Below, one piece after another: positions 10,589-21,941 of a DNA stretch of 64,000 bases. Source of the stretch: Pseudomonas urmiensis (GTDB lineage: Bacteria > Pseudomonadota > Gammaproteobacteria > Pseudomonadales > Pseudomonadaceae); the NCBI RefSeq assembly GCF_014268815.2, contig NZ_JABWRE020000002.1, positions 62,001 through 126,000 of the forward strand, given 5' to 3'. A model generated the notes under the pieces. The model was not told where the DNA came from. It saw nothing but the letters and a program-made list of their open reading frames with translations, and searched no databases. The stretch's first letter is position 1. Each line of letters opens with the position of its first letter. Both the position numbers and the translations under genes were made by a program.

Positions 10589-13360
10589 GTGCGTCGGCTT
10601 CGGATTGCCACTGCCCTTATCGTCAGCCTGCTGACCCTGCTCTGCCTGCTCCCGGCTTCGGCCGATCAAGGCGGTGGTTGGACGGTGCTGCTCGACGAAC
10701 AGGCCAACCTGCAATTGAGCGATGTGCGCTCGGACCGCTACCGCAACCAATTCAGTCCCTTGCAGCTCAACGAGCTACAAGCCTCCGCCGCCGATCAAGC
10801 ACTCTGGCTGCACTATCGCCTGGAGCCCGGCGAGCAAGAACGCCTGCTGCGGGTATTCGCCCCAGACCTATCGCGCCTCGACCTCTACGCACTGGACGGC
10901 GAAAAGCTGCTGCGTCAACTGCACCATGGGCAACAGGCCGGCGATGCCAGCCCGACCCTGCGCGGCAGTGATCACGTGTTACCGCTACCCAATAGCAGCC
11001 AGCCGCTGGATATCTACCTGCGCCTGGTCTCGGAACATCAACTGCGTCCCGCGATCAGCCTGGAGACCGCCGCCTCGGCCGCGACCGACCAGACCCGCCC
11101 CTTGTTGTTCGGCCTGCTGTTCGGCGGGCTGGTGATGCTGATCCTGCACAACCTGATTCGCTTCTTCTACAGCCGCTCCAGTACCACCCTGATCCTGGCG
11201 CTGTATCACGGCCTGATGCTGCTCAGTGGGTTGATCCTGCTCAACCTCAGCGGGCCCTGGTGGCACCTGTGGCATAGCGCCCAGACCCCAGCCGCCTATT
11301 TGACCCTGGTGATGGCGGGCCTGGCCGGCTTGTATTTCACCCAGCACTTCTTCAGCCCCTGTGGCTCGCCGCGGCTTAACCGGCTACTGCAAGGCGAGAT
11401 GCTGGTGGCTGCCGTCAGCGGCCTGGTGCTGCTGTTCGTCGACACCTTGCCGCTGAACCTGATGACCTACGCCCTGCTCGCCGTGGGCAGCGTGAGCATG
11501 CTGCTGGTCAGCAGCTATCACTGGTACAAAGGCTACGGCCCGGCGCGCCTGTTTGCCCTGGCGATGCTGGTGTTCAACCTGGGCGGCCTGGTGCTGCTGC
11601 CGGCCCTGCTGGGCCTGACCCGAACCTCGACGCCCTGGTTGCTGTGCATCCTCATGGCCTTGACGGTAACCAGTGGCCTGCTGCTCAACCTGGCGGTCAG
11701 CGAGCGCCTGCGCAAGATCAGCGAGGAGCGCTTCCGCGCCAGCCGCGCACTGGCCGCCAGCGATGCCGAGATCAACGCCAAGGCCGAATTCCTGGCCAAG
11801 ATCAGCCACGAGATTCGCACCCCGATGAACGGTGTGCTGGGCATGACCGAACTGCTGCTCGGCACGCCGCTGTCGGTCAAGCAACGCGACTACGTGCAGA
11901 CCATCCACAGCGCCGGCAACGAGCTGCTGACGCTGATCAACGAGATCCTCGACATCTCCAAGCTGGAGTCGCGGCAGATCGAGCTGGACGATGTGCAGTT
12001 CGACCTCAATGCACTGATCGAAGATTGCCTGAACATCTTCCGGGCCAAGGCCGAACAACAGAATATCGAGCTGATCAGCTTTACCCAGCCGCAAGTCCCT
12101 CGGGTTATCAGCGGCGACCCGACGCGGCTGCGCCAGGCCCTGTCGAGCCTGCTGGAAAACGCCCTGAAAAACACCGAGCAAGGTGAGATTCTGCTGGTAG
12201 TGGCGCTCGACCAACGTGCCGACCAGCCACGCCTGCGCATTGCCGTGCAGGATAGCGGTACAGCCATGCCCCAAGCCGAGCGCGAAGCGCTGCTGCAGGC
12301 CGAATTGCACAGCCACCAGTTCCTTTCCAGCAACAAGCTCGGTGGCCACCTGGGCCTGGTGATTGCCAAGCAGCTGATCGGCCTGATGCAGGGCGAGTTC
12401 GGCATCAAGAGCAGCAGTAACATGGGCAACACCCTGTGGCTGACCTTGCCACTCGACCCCTCGCGCCTGGAGCAACCACCGGCCGACCTCGACGGCCCGC
12501 TGCGCGATGCGCGGGTGTTGGTGGTGGACGACAACGACACCTGCCGCAAGGTGCTGGTGCAGCAGTGCAGCGCTTGGGGCATGAATGTCAGTGCCGTGCC
12601 CTCGGGCAAGGAAGCGCTTGCCCTGCTGCGCACCAAGGCGCATTTGCGCGACTACTTCGATGCGGTGCTGTTGGACCAGAACATGCCCGGCATGACCGGT
12701 ATGCAGTTGGCGGCGAAGATCAAGGAAGACCCAAGCCTTAACCACGACATCCTGGTGGTGATGCTCACCGGTATCAGCAATGCGCCGAGCAAAGTGATTG
12801 CCCGCAACGCTGGCGTCAAACGCATCCTGGCCAAGCCGGTGGCCGGCTATACCTTGAAAACCACCCTGGCCGAAGAGCTGGCCCAGCGGGGTCGCGAACA
12901 GGCGATCCCAGCAGTGTTCGCCGCACCTACGCCAGCGGTGGAACTGCCGGTCGATTTCCATGTGCTGGTGGCCGAGGACAACAGCATTTCGACCAAGGTC
13001 ATCCGTGGCATGCTCGGCAAGCTCAACCTGGAGCCGGACACCGCCAGCAATGGCGAAGAAGCCCTGCGCGCGATGAAGGCGCGGCGCTATGACCTGGTGC
13101 TGATGGACTGTGAAATGCCGGTACTCGATGGTTTCTCCGCGACCCAGCAGTTGCGTGCCTGGGAGGCCGAGAATCAGCGCCAGCGCACGCCGGTGGTGGC
13201 CCTTACCGCGCACATTCTCAACGAGCACAAGGAACGCGCGCGCCTGGCCGGGATGGATGGGCACATGGCCAAGCCGGTGGAATTGTCGCAGTTGCGCGAG
13301 CTGATCCAGTATTGGGCGGGCCAGCGTGAGGCCAAGTCCGACACACTGCATACCTCCTGA
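10589..13360 (+). CDS. retS: Hybrid sensor histidine kinase RetS
   Basis: The 923-residue protein starts with a signal peptide (about residues 1-25). A 7TMR-DISMED2 periplasmic sensor domain runs to about 165 and a seven-helix membrane domain from about 172 to 380. A HisKA domain has its phospho-accepting His407 in [12 protein letters not shown], followed by an HATPase domain (about 500-625). Two receiver domains have aspartates Asp696 (LLDQNMPG) and Asp840 (LMDCEMPV). This order plus the position directly after purD identifies RetS. In P. aeruginosa it binds GacS and blocks the Gac/Rsm switch to biofilm growth. The HATPase G1 box reads DSGTAM, which is degenerate. The start is GTG with AAGAAGGG eight bases before it. 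Confidence 0.9.
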   Translation: MRRLRIATALIVSLLTLLCLLPASADQGGGWTVLLDEQANLQLSDVRSDRYRNQFSPLQLNELQASAADQALWLHYRLEPGEQERLLRVFAPDLSRLDLYALDGEKLLRQLHHGQQAGDASPTLRGSDHVLPLPNSSQPLDIYLRLVSEHQLRPAISLETAASAATDQTRPLLFGLLFGGLVMLILHNLIRFFYSRSSTTLILALYHGLMLLSGLILLNLSGPWWHLWHSAQTPAAYLTLVMAGLAGLYFTQHFFSPCGSPRLNRLLQGEMLVAAVSGLVLLFVDTLPLNLMTYALLAVGSVSMLLVSSYHWYKGYGPARLFALAMLVFNLGGLVLLPALLGLTRTSTPWLLCILMALTVTSGLLLNLAVSERLRKISEERFRASRALAASDAEINAKAEFLAKISHEIRTPMNGVLGMTELLLGTPLSVKQRDYVQTIHSAGNELLTLINEILDISKLESRQIELDDVQFDLNALIEDCLNIFRAKAEQQNIELISFTQPQVPRVISGDPTRLRQALSSLLENALKNTEQGEILLVVALDQRADQPRLRIAVQDSGTAMPQAEREALLQAELHSHQFLSSNKLGGHLGLVIAKQLIGLMQGEFGIKSSSNMGNTLWLTLPLDPSRLEQPPADLDGPLRDARVLVVDDNDTCRKVLVQQCSAWGMNVSAVPSGKEALALLRTKAHLRDYFDAVLLDQNMPGMTGMQLAAKIKEDPSLNHDILVVMLTGISNAPSKVIARNAGVKRILAKPVAGYTLKTTLAEELAQRGREQAIPAVFAAPTPAVELPVDFHVLVAEDNSISTKVIRGMLGKLNLEPDTASNGEEALRAMKARRYDLVLMDCEMPVLDGFSATQQLRAWEAENQRQRTPVVALTAHILNEHKERARLAGMDGHMAKPVELSQLRELIQYWAGQREAKSDTLHTS

Positions 13361-13374
13361 AGATCGTGTGGGCT

Positions 13375-13454
13375 CTATCGCGGGGCAAGCCCGCTCCCAC
13401 GAGGACCTTGTAGTCACCCTGCGTCTGCGTGGGAGCGGGCTTGCCCCGCGATAG
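13375..13454. repeat. REP doublet after retS
   Basis: Two inverted 27-base REP units (CTATCGCGGGGCAAGCCCGC... and its complement) are separated by about 26 bases of unrelated sequence. The pair lies between retS and marC and may stabilise or end the retS transcript. Confidence 0.88.
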
Positions 13455-13532
13455 CGCCCGCACTGCTCAACGCGCTCAGGCCTTCACAGCTGATACACTT
13501 CCTCGCACCCTCCCCCGCCATGGACCTCGGCC

Positions 13533-14129
13533 ATGCTCCATGAGTTGTTCAGCGTCTACCTGAAAATGCTCGTGCTCTACAGCCCGTTCTTCGTGCTGTC
13601 CTGCTTCATCAGCCTGACCCGCGGTCACTCCAGCAAAGAGCGCAAGCAGCTGGCCTGGCGCGTGGCCATTGCCGTGCTGATCGCCAGCGTCCTGCTGTAC
13701 CTGTTCGGGCGGGTGATTTTCGGCGTGTTCGGCATCACCGCCGACGCCTTTCGCATCGGCGCTGGCAGCGTGCTGTTCATCTCGGCGCTGGGCATGGCTC
13801 AAGGCAAGCCGGCGGTGCAGGCCGATAACGTCCAGCAGGATGTGACCATCGTACCGCTGACCATCCCCCTGACCGTCGGCCCCGGCACCATCGGCGCGCT
13901 GCTGGTGATGGGCGTCGGCCAGCCGCACTGGGACGACAAGCTGCTGGCCATCGTCAGCATTACCCTGGCCAGCTTCACCGTCGGCCTGGTGCTCTATTTG
14001 TCCCACCGCATCGAGCGGATCCTCGGCGACCAGGGCTTGCAGATCGTCAGCCGGCTGATGGGGCTGTTCGTCTGCGCCCTGGCGGCGCAGATCATTTTCA
14101 CCGGGATCAAAGGCTACCTGGTGGCCTGA
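13533..14129 (+). CDS. MarC family integral membrane protein
   Basis: The 198-residue protein has about six hydrophobic helices. It carries the MarC-family signature VPLTIPLTVGPGTIGALLVMG near residues 109-129 and a C-terminal QIVSRLMGLFVCALAAQIIFTGI. MarC proteins are inner-membrane proteins of unclear function; the old link to multiple antibiotic resistance was not upheld. It is convergent with cobJ, with only six bases between the stops. Confidence 0.88.
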   Translation: MLHELFSVYLKMLVLYSPFFVLSCFISLTRGHSSKERKQLAWRVAIAVLIASVLLYLFGRVIFGVFGITADAFRIGAGSVLFISALGMAQGKPAVQADNVQQDVTIVPLTIPLTVGPGTIGALLVMGVGQPHWDDKLLAIVSITLASFTVGLVLYLSHRIERILGDQGLQIVSRLMGLFVCALAAQIIFTGIKGYLVA

Positions 14130-14135
14130 ACCCTA

Positions 14136-15833
14136 TCAGGGTTTTTCGCCATACCAGCGTGGTGTGTACACCCACTGACCACCACCGTCACGCGCGAAGG
14201 TACAGGTCAGCGACGAGCCGATCAGCACCATGGTGCGCATGTCGACCATTTCCGGCTGCAGCTCGGCGAGGGTCACCACCCGTAGCGTCTGCCCTGGCCG
14301 GCCAATGTCGCGCCCCAGCACTACCGGCGTCTGCCCCTGGCGATGGCGACGGACGATATCCAGGGCCACACCCAGTTGGGTCGGCCTGGACTTGGAGATC
14401 GGGTTGTAGAACGCCAAGACCAGATCGGCCTGAGCGGCCAGGTCCAGACGCTTCTCGATGATCGACCAGGGCTTGAGGTTGTCGGACAGCGACATCACGC
14501 AAAAATCGTGGCCCAACGGCGCTCCCGCTTGCGCGGCGGTGGCCAGCGATGCCGAGACGCCAGGGAGGATCTCCAGATCGACCCGATGCCAGGCCGGATC
14601 GCTGGACTCGTGCAGCGCTTCGAGCACCGCCGCGGCCATGGCGAACACGCCCGGATCACCCGACGACACCACCACCACCGAACGCCCGGAAGCGGCCAGC
14701 TCGAAGGCATGCCGGGCACGCTGCATTTCTTCGCGGTTATCGGTGCAGTGCAGCACTTGATCAGCGCGGAACGGGCCAGCCATGCGCACATAGGTTTCAT
14801 AACCCAGCACATCCTCGGCCCGCGCCAGCTCGGCCTTGACCGCCGGTACCATCAGCTCGGCCGCGCCTGGGCCGAGGCCAATCACCGCCAGCCGGCCCCG
14901 TACTCGCCCAACCTTGGCGACCTCGATGGGTGCTGGGGTCGCGGCGATTACCACGTTTGAAACTGCCAGCGTCTGCGCCTCAGGCACGACGTGCGCAACC
15001 ATGCTCTGCAGGCTGTCGGCCGGCGCCGTGAAACGCAGCGGTACGTCCAGGACGCGCGCAGCTTGGTGCAGCGCGGGGGCAGCCATATCCTGCTCACTGG
15101 CCAGCAAGCAGGCCAAAGCTTGCTCGGCGATGTTGGCTTCGGCCAGCGCCGCGCGCACTTCAGTGGTGAGGTCCGACTGGGTGGCGCTGACCGCCACCAG
15201 CACCGAGCGCGAGTGGATCAGCAGCTCATCGCGATGGTCCGGGCGGGCTTGGTAGCCCACGTGGATAGTGCGCTGCGCGTGGGCATCAGCCGGCAGCTGC
15301 GCTTGCGCCAGCCACGGCGCATCGCCTTCGATACGCACGCTCTGGCCGGCCAGCAGATCAGAAACGAACCGCTTGCCCTGCTCCAGATCGGCCAGGGTAT
15401 AACCCTCTGGCGGATTGAGCAGGCAGGTGCCAAAGCGCAGCTCACCACTGGTGGTGATGGCAGGCGCTACGCCCAACGCCTCGCCGATCTCACGCGCCAT
15501 TAGGTTGACCCCGCCCAGGCCGCCGAGCAGTGGTACCACTGCACTGCCATCTTCGGCCACGGCCAGCACGGGCGGCTCGACGTCCTTTTCGCTGAGCAGG
15601 CTGGCCAGGGTGCGAATCACGATACCCGCCGCGCACAGGGCAATGATCGGCGTGTCCTGCTGATACAGGCCACGCAGCGTCTCGCCAAAGGATTCATACA
15701 GGCTGTCGACCGCCTCGACCCGACCGCGCAGGCCGTGAAGGGTGGCCTGTGGATAAAGCTGCTGGATCCGCTGCGCGGTGGCCAGGCTGCCAGCGCCGAG
15801 GATGACGATTGCGGGGGCCTTGCGCATGTTCAT
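14136..15833 (-). CDS. cobJ: CbiG-CobJ fusion: precorrin-3B C17-methyltransferase with CbiG domain
   Basis: The 565-residue protein joins two cobalamin activities. Residues 1-310 or so are CbiG-like ([29 protein letters not shown], then a CobE/CbiG C-terminal region). Residues 315-560 are an SAM tetrapyrrole methylase of the CobJ/CbiH type, with [28 protein letters not shown] and [14 protein letters not shown]. CobJ adds the C17 methyl and contracts the ring. I chose the ATG at 15833, which overlaps the cobI stop as ATGA; two more N-terminal codons upstream are possible. It is the last gene of the cobG-cobH-cobI-cobJ operon. Confidence 0.92.
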   Translation of the reverse strand: MNMRKAPAIVILGAGSLATAQRIQQLYPQATLHGLRGRVEAVDSLYESFGETLRGLYQQDTPIIALCAAGIVIRTLASLLSEKDVEPPVLAVAEDGSAVVPLLGGLGGVNLMAREIGEALGVAPAITTSGELRFGTCLLNPPEGYTLADLEQGKRFVSDLLAGQSVRIEGDAPWLAQAQLPADAHAQRTIHVGYQARPDHRDELLIHSRSVLVAVSATQSDLTTEVRAALAEANIAEQALACLLASEQDMAAPALHQAARVLDVPLRFTAPADSLQSMVAHVVPEAQTLAVSNVVIAATPAPIEVAKVGRVRGRLAVIGLGPGAAELMVPAVKAELARAEDVLGYETYVRMAGPFRADQVLHCTDNREEMQRARHAFELAASGRSVVVVSSGDPGVFAMAAAVLEALHESSDPAWHRVDLEILPGVSASLATAAQAGAPLGHDFCVMSLSDNLKPWSIIEKRLDLAAQADLVLAFYNPISKSRPTQLGVALDIVRRHRQGQTPVVLGRDIGRPGQTLRVVTLAELQPEMVDMRTMVLIGSSLTCTFARDGGGQWVYTPRWYGEKP

Positions 15834-16564
15834 CCCTGCCATTTTTCCCCCGGCACGATGATCAGCGAGAAGTATGGCGAAGACTGCGGGTCGACCTCTT
15901 GCAGCGGAACGATCTTCTGGTTGGCCATGGTCGCGCGTTCAACGTACAGCGCACGCCCTTGCAGACCGAGCTCGCCAAGCACCTGGCGGACCTTGGGCAA
16001 GTTACGCCCCAGTTTCATCACCACCGCCGCATCGGCATCGGCCAGGCGGCGCTTGAGTTCTTCGGCAGGCAGCACGCCAGACAGCACGGTCAGCGTCTGG
16101 TTGCGGTAGACCAGCGGCGCACCCAGCACCGAAGCGCCGCCAAGCATCGAACACACTCCAGGGATCACTTCGGCTTCATAACGCTGGGCCAGGCGATCAT
16201 GCAGGTACATGTAGGAGCCATAGAAGAACGGATCACCCTCGCAGATCACCGCCACATCCCGGCCGGCGTCCAGATGCGCGGCCACTTGTTGGCCGGCTTC
16301 ATCATAGAAATCGCTGATCACCTGCTCGTAGGACAACGGCGCCGGCAACACTTCGGTGGTTACCGGGTACACCAGCGGCAGCAGGGTCTGCTCGGCTTGC
16401 AGGTGCGCCTCGATGATGCCAAAGGCATTGCCGCGCTTGCCCTTGGCGACGAAATACGCCACCACCGGCGCCTCGCGCAGCAGGCGCAGGGCTTTGACGG
16501 TGATCAGTTCAGGATCGCCAGGGCCTACGCCCAGGCCGAGAAGACGTCCACGCGCCTGCATCAT
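15830..16564 (-). CDS. cobI: Precorrin-2 C20-methyltransferase
   Basis: CobI methylates C20 of precorrin-2 with SAM to give precorrin-3A. The 244-residue product begins [19 protein letters not shown] and holds the tetrapyrrole methylase motifs [13 protein letters not shown] and [18 protein letters not shown], plus [12 protein letters not shown]. The frame is open for 87 more codons upstream, but those codons lie within cobH. The ATG at 16564 overlaps the cobH stop as ATGA, matching the coupling seen at the cobI-cobJ junction. Confidence 0.95.
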   Translation of the reverse strand: MMQARGRLLGLGVGPGDPELITVKALRLLREAPVVAYFVAKGKRGNAFGIIEAHLQAEQTLLPLVYPVTTEVLPAPLSYEQVISDFYDEAGQQVAAHLDAGRDVAVICEGDPFFYGSYMYLHDRLAQRYEAEVIPGVCSMLGGASVLGAPLVYRNQTLTVLSGVLPAEELKRRLADADAAVVMKLGRNLPKVRQVLGELGLQGRALYVERATMANQKIVPLQEVDPQSSPYFSLIIVPGEKWQG

Positions 16565-17187
16565 TCGACCTCCGTGGCCAGTGCGTTGACCGCCGCCGCC
16601 GCCATGGCGCTGCCACCCAGTCGGCCCTGCATGATCACGAACGGCACCCCACGGCTGTCTGCAGCCAGCATGGCCTTGGATTCGGCGGCGCCGACGAAGC
16701 CCACCGGGAAGCCGAGGATCAGTGCTGGTTTCGGCGCGCCGGCATCGATCATTTCCAGCAGGTAGAACAGTGCGGTCGGCGCGTTGCCAATCACCACCAC
16801 GCTGCCTTCCAGGTGCGGCCGCCACAGTTCCAGGGCCACCGCCGAGCGCGTGTTGCCCTGCGCTTTGGCCAGGTCTGGCACGCTCGGGTCACGCAGGGTG
16901 CAGATCACCGGATTGTTGGCCGGCAGCCGCGCGCGGGTGATGCCTTCGGCAACCATATGCGCGTCGCACAGGATTGGCGCACCCTTGGCCAGGGCTGCAC
17001 GCCCCGCCGTACCCGCACCTTCGGAGAATTGCAGGCCGTCGATGGCCTCGACCATGCCGCAGGCATGGATCACCCGTACAGCAAGTTTTTCCAGGTCAGC
17101 GGGGATCCGCTCGAGCCTGGCTTCCTCACGGATGATCCGGAAGGAATTGCGATAGATCTCCTGACCATCGCGGATGTAGTCAATCAT
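16561..17187 (-). CDS. cobH: Precorrin-8X methylmutase
   Basis: CobH moves the C11 methyl of precorrin-8X to C12, giving hydrogenobyrinate. The 208-residue protein contains the active-site region [12 protein letters not shown] with the family's catalytic histidine, then [28 protein letters not shown] and [15 protein letters not shown]. These are classic CobH/CbiC blocks. An in-frame TTG just precedes the ATG at 17187, but the ATG has GGAG seven bases upstream. It overlaps the end of cobG by eight bases. Confidence 0.96.
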   Translation of the reverse strand: MIDYIRDGQEIYRNSFRIIREEARLERIPADLEKLAVRVIHACGMVEAIDGLQFSEGAGTAGRAALAKGAPILCDAHMVAEGITRARLPANNPVICTLRDPSVPDLAKAQGNTRSAVALELWRPHLEGSVVVIGNAPTALFYLLEMIDAGAPKPALILGFPVGFVGAAESKAMLAADSRGVPFVIMQGRLGGSAMAAAAVNALATEVE

Positions 17188-18505
17188 CAAGGTGCTCCGT
17201 GGGCAGGTCGAGCATGGCGCCTGCTTCTTTCAAGGTAAGGTCGCTCGCGCGCAGGGCTCCGAAGCCCGGCAGGCGCGCATCGCGCAGATAAAGGTCATAG
17301 CGGCCCGGCGCGCGGGCCAGCAGGGTGGCCGGGGCGACATGGGCCGCGGCGCAGGATCGGCTGCAGCCGGACAGGTGCACACTGGCCAGTGCGCCAGCAG
17401 GCAGCCCGCTGGCCAGGGTGAGGGCATCGTTCTTGGTGTCGGCCTGGGCTTTGGCGCAGCCGCTGGAGCCGGTGCAGGCGGTGAGACGCGCCAAGGGCTG
17501 CGCAGCATCGCAAAGCAGGCCGAGGGCGTTGAGCTCGGCTTGGGCGGCGTCGATCTGCGCGGGGTCGATATTGGTCAGTACCGCGCTCTGCCAGGGGCTC
17601 AGGCGCAGTTGACCGTCGCCTGCCTGGCGCGCAATACGGGCAACACCGCGCAGCATGGCGGGGGTCAAGCGGCCCAGGGGCGGGGCGATGCCCAGGGCCA
17701 GGCCCTGCCGTTGGGTCAGCCTGCCCAACCAGCCGGTGCGGGTCGCTGAACGCTGCCAGCCAAGCACCGCGGCGTCGCGACGGATCTCAAGCGCCAGTCC
17801 GGCGATGAAGTGCTCGACCGGACAGGTTTCGAGCAACTGGCGCATCCGCGATTGCTCAGGGCTGGCCAAGTCGAGGAAGCGCTCCAGCACCGCACGGGTC
17901 AGCGCCAGCCCTGCCTGCACAGGGACCGCACCCAGTGCCCGGCTTGGGCAACCTGCCAGGCCGAATGCCAGCCAACGCTCGCCATCGAGCTCAACCGCCG
18001 AGAGCCACAGGTCATGCGGGTGTTCAAGCATCGCCAGGCCTTCGCCGCCATCGAGCTGCACGGCGAACTTGGCCGACAGCTGGTGCAAACGCGGGGTGCT
18101 TTCGAGCATCTGCAAAATCTGCGCAGCGAGCGGCTGGGTATCGACGAGCATGAGCGGATCGAGACCGGCCAATGGGCTGAGCATCACGTTGCGCACATCG
18201 TCGCCCGCGGCTTCACGCGGGCCGAGGCCGGCTGCGAGCAGGTGCTCGATCAGCTCGCGATGCTGCGCGCCAATGCCGCGAATCTGCAGGTTGGCGCGGT
18301 TGGTCGCCTCGATCACGCCGCCGGCAAATCGCTCTGCCGCCGCAGCGACGGCATCGGCCTGGTCGGCCAGCAGCACACCACCGGGCAGCTTGATCCGGCA
18401 GATACCGCCATCGCGCGCGGCGACGATACGCCACAACCCCGGGCAGGCCGAGGGGCGGGGCGAAATGGCGGGGGGCAGGGACGGGTTCAAGAGGGCATCC
18501 GGCAA
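17180..18505 (-). CDS. cobG: Precorrin-3B synthase (O2-dependent)
   Basis: CobG is the iron-sulfur and O2-dependent monooxygenase that prepares precorrin-3A for ring contraction in the aerobic cobalamin route. The 441-residue protein is related to sulfite and nitrite reductases: GVIEATNRANLQIRGI in the first half-domain, and a C-terminal cluster-binding set with TACTGSSGCAKA and LSGCSRSCAA. It is the first gene of the leftward cob operon. Its presence shows that this organism uses the aerobic chemistry at this step. Confidence 0.94.
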   Translation of the reverse strand: MPDALLNPSLPPAISPRPSACPGLWRIVAARDGGICRIKLPGGVLLADQADAVAAAAERFAGGVIEATNRANLQIRGIGAQHRELIEHLLAAGLGPREAAGDDVRNVMLSPLAGLDPLMLVDTQPLAAQILQMLESTPRLHQLSAKFAVQLDGGEGLAMLEHPHDLWLSAVELDGERWLAFGLAGCPSRALGAVPVQAGLALTRAVLERFLDLASPEQSRMRQLLETCPVEHFIAGLALEIRRDAAVLGWQRSATRTGWLGRLTQRQGLALGIAPPLGRLTPAMLRGVARIARQAGDGQLRLSPWQSAVLTNIDPAQIDAAQAELNALGLLCDAAQPLARLTACTGSSGCAKAQADTKNDALTLASGLPAGALASVHLSGCSRSCAAAHVAPATLLARAPGRYDLYLRDARLPGFGALRASDLTLKEAGAMLDLPTEHLDD

Positions 18506-18599
18506 TCGTCAAAGTGCGCTTGAGTGTAGAAGGCGCGGTATTATGCCTGCTTTGTCCGGCGGCATGAAAAACCGGCGGTCGAAGATCGTATGGAATTCA

Positions 18600-18736
18600 G
18601 GGGCCGCTTCGCGCCCTTCGCGGCGGCTCGGCGCTCCGACAAGCCCGCTCCCACAGGGACTGCGCCAGCCGCAAGAGCTGCGCTAATCCTGTAGGAGCGG
18701 GCTTGTCGGAGCGCCGCACCGCCGCGAAGCGGCCCC
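18600..18736. repeat. Long inverted repeat (REP-related) in the cobG-cobL divergent region
   Basis: Arms beginning GGGGCCGCTTCGCG and ending with its complement enclose REP cores (AAGCCCGCTCCCACAGG and TAGGAGCGGGCTTG). The total span is 137 bases. It almost fills the 252-base space between the divergent cobG and cobL starts. I see no B12 riboswitch motif there. A related long form occurs at 30053-30181. Confidence 0.85.
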
Positions 18737-18757
18737 AAAATGATGGAAGTGAAATTA

Positions 18758-19969
18758 ATGGCCCCGTGGCTGACAGTAGTAGGTATCGGTGAAGACGGTT
18801 TCAGCGGCCTGGGCAAACCCGCCCGGCGTGCTCTGCTGGGCGCCTCGCGGATCTTCGGCAGCCCACGCCAGTTGGCCTTGCTGCCACGCTGTGTGAACGG
18901 CGAACGCGTGCAGTGGCCGAGCCCATTCTCACTGGCGCCCGTGCTGGCCCAAAGCGGCGAACCGGTGTGCGTCCTGGCCAGCGGCGACCCGATGTTCTAC
19001 GGCGTCGGTGCCAGCCTGGCGCGGCAGGTTCCTGCCGAGCACATGCGCGTGCTCAGTACGCCCTCCTCCTGCGCCCTGGCCGCAGCCCGCCTCGGCTGGC
19101 CATTGCAGGAGGTGCACATTCTGTCGATCGTCGCCCGCCCCTTGGCCGCAATCAATGCCCAGCTCTTTAGCGGCGTGCGCCTGCTGGTGCTGAGCAACGA
19201 TGGCGACAGCCCGGCGCAGATCGCCGCACTGCTACGCGAACGCGGCTTTGGCCCAAGCCGGATGCACGTCCTCGAGCACCTCGGCGGCCCTGAAGAACGT
19301 CAGCTCAGCGGCACCGCTGCAGACTGGCCGCATGCCCACAGCGCCGCCCTCAACCTGGTGGCCATCGAGTGCCTGGCAACGCCCGACGCACCGCGTTTGT
19401 CGACAGCCTGCGGACTGCCCGACAGCGCCTTTCGTCACGATGGCCAGCTGACCAAGCGCGATGTCCGCGCCATCACCCTCGCCCGCCTGGCCCCGCAGCC
19501 CGGCGAGCTGCTGTGGGATGTCGGCGCTGGCTGTGGCTCGATCGGCATCGAATGGATGCGTACCCACCCCAGCTGCCGGGCATTGGCGATCGAGGCCGAC
19601 GAAGGCCGCCAGGGGTTTATCGAACACAACCGCGACGCGCTCGGCGTGCCTGGCCTGCAACTGATCTGCGGCAAGGCTCCGCAAGCCTTGGTCGAGCTGG
19701 AACGACCCGATGCCATTTTCATCGGCGGCGGCGTCACCCGCGACGGCGTGTTGCCGCTGTGCTGGGAGCGCCTGCGCCCCGGCGGCCGGCTGGTGGCCAA
19801 CGCGGTGACCTTGCAAAGCGAAGTGGCCTTGGCGCAGTTTCGCCAGCAGCATGGCGGCGAGCTGACCCGCATCCATGTCGCCCAGACGCAACCCCTGGGC
19901 AGCTTCGATACCTGGCGCCAGGCCTTGCCGATCACCCTGCTCGACGTGGTGAAACCCTTCGATGCGTGA
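18758..19969 (+). CDS. cobL: Precorrin-6Y C5,15-methyltransferase (decarboxylating), CbiE-CbiT fusion
   Basis: CobL methylates C5 and C15 and removes the acetate carboxyl at C12. The 403-residue protein fuses CbiE and CbiT. The N-terminal methylase (residues 1-200 or so) opens [17 protein letters not shown] and has [13 protein letters not shown]. The C-terminal Rossmann methylase has [13 protein letters not shown], the SAM loop [13 protein letters not shown] near residue 255, and IFIGGGV. I chose the ATG at 18758, where the methylase core begins. Two in-frame ATGs up to six codons earlier are possible. The stop overlaps cbiD by eight bases. Confidence 0.93.
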   Translation: MAPWLTVVGIGEDGFSGLGKPARRALLGASRIFGSPRQLALLPRCVNGERVQWPSPFSLAPVLAQSGEPVCVLASGDPMFYGVGASLARQVPAEHMRVLSTPSSCALAAARLGWPLQEVHILSIVARPLAAINAQLFSGVRLLVLSNDGDSPAQIAALLRERGFGPSRMHVLEHLGGPEERQLSGTAADWPHAHSAALNLVAIECLATPDAPRLSTACGLPDSAFRHDGQLTKRDVRAITLARLAPQPGELLWDVGAGCGSIGIEWMRTHPSCRALAIEADEGRQGFIEHNRDALGVPGLQLICGKAPQALVELERPDAIFIGGGVTRDGVLPLCWERLRPGGRLVANAVTLQSEVALAQFRQQHGGELTRIHVAQTQPLGSFDTWRQALPITLLDVVKPFDA

Positions 19970-21056
19970 AGAGACCCGCGAACAACCCGCGCCTCTGCGC
20001 AGCGGCCTGACCACCGGCAGCTGCGCGACCGCCACCAGCTTGGCTGCTGCCCGGCTGCTGTTGACCGGGCAACGCCATGACGCCGTAGCCATCACCCTGC
20101 CCAAGGGCAAGCAAGTACAGATGCGCCTGGAGTTCTGTCGACGCGATGGCGAGCGCGCCGAGGCCGGCACCCTGAAAGATGCCGGCGACGATCCCGACGT
20201 CACCCACGGCGCCCTGCTCTACAGCCAGGTGCGCCTGCTCGATGCCCCAGGTATCCGCTTTGTCGCCGGCATCGGCGTCGGCACTGTCACCCGCCCAGGG
20301 CTGGTGCTGGCGGTTGGGGAACCGGCGATCAACCCGGTGCCTCGCCGGATGATCACCGAGCACCTGCAACAGCTGGCCAGCGATTGCGCCTACAGCGGCG
20401 GTTTCGAGGTTACGGTGAATGTGCGCGATGGCGATCAACTGGCGCTGAAAACCATGAACCCACGGCTAGGTATTCTCGGCGGCCTGTCGATCCTCGGCAC
20501 CAGCGGGATCGTCCGGCCGTTCTCCTGCTCGGCCTACATCGCCTCGATCCACCAGGGCATCGATGTTGCCCACACCAATGGCTACACGCACATCGCTGCC
20601 TGCACCGGCAATGCCAGCGAGGACACCATGCGCCGGGTCTACAACCTGCCGGAGATCGCCCTGATCGAGATGGGCGACTTCGTCGGCGCGGTACTCAAGC
20701 ACCTGCGCAAAGTGCCGGTGGCGCGCCTGAGTCTGTGCGGTGGTTTTGGCAAGATCAGCAAGCTCGCCGCCGGGCACATGGACCTGCACAGCCGCCACTC
20801 GAGTATCGACCTGCCGCAACTGGCCGGCTGGGCGCGGGAGATTGGCGCCGATCAAACCCTGCAAGAGGCGATCATCGCCGCCAATACCAGCCAGCAAGCG
20901 CTGGCCCTGGCCCATGCAGCAGGGATCGAACTGGGCGACGCAGTGTGCGCCCATGCCCAGGCGTTCGCCCGCAGCGTGGTCCCGGCTCAGGTGCACGTCG
21001 AAGTCTTCGCCATCGACCGCCAGGGCGGTATCGTTGGCCAGGCAGGTGTGCAATGA
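19962..21056 (+). CDS. cbiD: Cobalt-precorrin-5B C1-methyltransferase CbiD
   Basis: CbiD methylates C1 of the contracted corrin ring. The 364-residue protein starts with the family block [20 protein letters not shown] and includes [11 protein letters not shown], the GGFEVTV block with [23 protein letters not shown] and [15 protein letters not shown]. CbiD is classed with the anaerobic pathway, yet here it sits between cobL and cobK with aerobic-type genes. It probably stands in for CobF, which I do not see. It overlaps cobL by eight bases and cobK by four (ATGA). Confidence 0.95.
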   Translation: MREETREQPAPLRSGLTTGSCATATSLAAARLLLTGQRHDAVAITLPKGKQVQMRLEFCRRDGERAEAGTLKDAGDDPDVTHGALLYSQVRLLDAPGIRFVAGIGVGTVTRPGLVLAVGEPAINPVPRRMITEHLQQLASDCAYSGGFEVTVNVRDGDQLALKTMNPRLGILGGLSILGTSGIVRPFSCSAYIASIHQGIDVAHTNGYTHIAACTGNASEDTMRRVYNLPEIALIEMGDFVGAVLKHLRKVPVARLSLCGGFGKISKLAAGHMDLHSRHSSIDLPQLAGWAREIGADQTLQEAIIAANTSQQALALAHAAGIELGDAVCAHAQAFARSVVPAQVHVEVFAIDRQGGIVGQAGVQ

Positions 21057-21775
21057 GCGAACGCATCTTGCTGCTAGGCGGCGTCACCGAGGCCTTGGCA
21101 ATCGCCCGGCGCCTGGGCCCCGAGCACGTCTACAGCCTGGCCGGCATCGGCCGTGTGCCGCAGGACCTGGCCTGCACGGTGCGGGTCGGCGGCTATGGCG
21201 GTGCCGAAGGGCTTGCCGCCTATTTGCAAGAGGCGCGCATCACGCTGCTGATCGACGCCACCCATCCCTACGCCGCCCAGATCAGTCACAACGCAGCCCG
21301 CGCGGCGCAGACGGCGGGCATCCCGTGCTGGGCCTTGCGCCGCCCTGCGTGGCAGGCGCAGCCCGGTGATGACTGGCGTGAGGTGACCGACTGGGCTGAG
21401 CTGATGCAAGCGCTCGAACCCTTCGCGCGCCCGCTGTTCACCCTGGGCCGCGAGCCCTTGCAGCATCTGGACGAAATCCCCGCGCAGCAGTTCTGGACCT
21501 TGCGCGCCCTCGACGCCTGCCCTGGCAATGATCGCTGCGAGGTCATCGGCGCCCGTGGTCCTTTCCAGATTGCCGATGAACGCGCACTGTTCGCACGACG
21601 GCGCATCGATGTGCTGGTCAGTAAGAACAGCGGCAGCGTGGCCACAGAACCAAAGCTTGAGGTGGCGCGCGAGCTGGGCGTGCCTGTGCTGGTGCTCAAG
21701 CGGCCGGTGTTACCGGCTGTGGATCGCGAATTCAGCCAGATCGAGTCGTTGCTGACGGCGTTAGCTACCGACTAG
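21053..21775 (+). CDS. cobK: Precorrin-6A reductase
   Basis: CobK reduces precorrin-6A with NADPH. The 240-residue protein begins [21 protein letters not shown] and has [42 protein letters not shown] and the C-terminal [17 protein letters not shown], all CobK/CbiJ markers. The frame is open far upstream within cbiD, but the ATG at 21053 overlaps the cbiD stop as ATGA. It ends the cobL-cbiD-cobK operon. Confidence 0.95.
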   Translation: MSERILLLGGVTEALAIARRLGPEHVYSLAGIGRVPQDLACTVRVGGYGGAEGLAAYLQEARITLLIDATHPYAAQISHNAARAAQTAGIPCWALRRPAWQAQPGDDWREVTDWAELMQALEPFARPLFTLGREPLQHLDEIPAQQFWTLRALDACPGNDRCEVIGARGPFQIADERALFARRRIDVLVSKNSGSVATEPKLEVARELGVPVLVLKRPVLPAVDREFSQIESLLTALATD

Positions 21776-21941
21776 GAGCGCGCCCTGGGGTCGAAGACTG
21801 GGTGACATCGCTCTAGCTTTTCGCAGGTTTCTCCCTACACAATATTCGGAGATTTCAGCCCCCTCATACCGTACAAGCAGATGGCCCTGTGCCTGCAATC
21901 TGCCGTAAACTCCGCCCTTCTCTCCTGGAAGGCCCACCCAT

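Noticed and set aside
11384..13417. 677-codon open frame opposite retS
   Set aside because: It lies entirely within the antisense of clear kinase and receiver domains and has low-complexity Gln/His-rich content.
18506..18757. Possible cobalamin riboswitch between cobG and cobL
   Set aside because: The space is filled by a REP-type inverted repeat, and I see no B12-box sequence.
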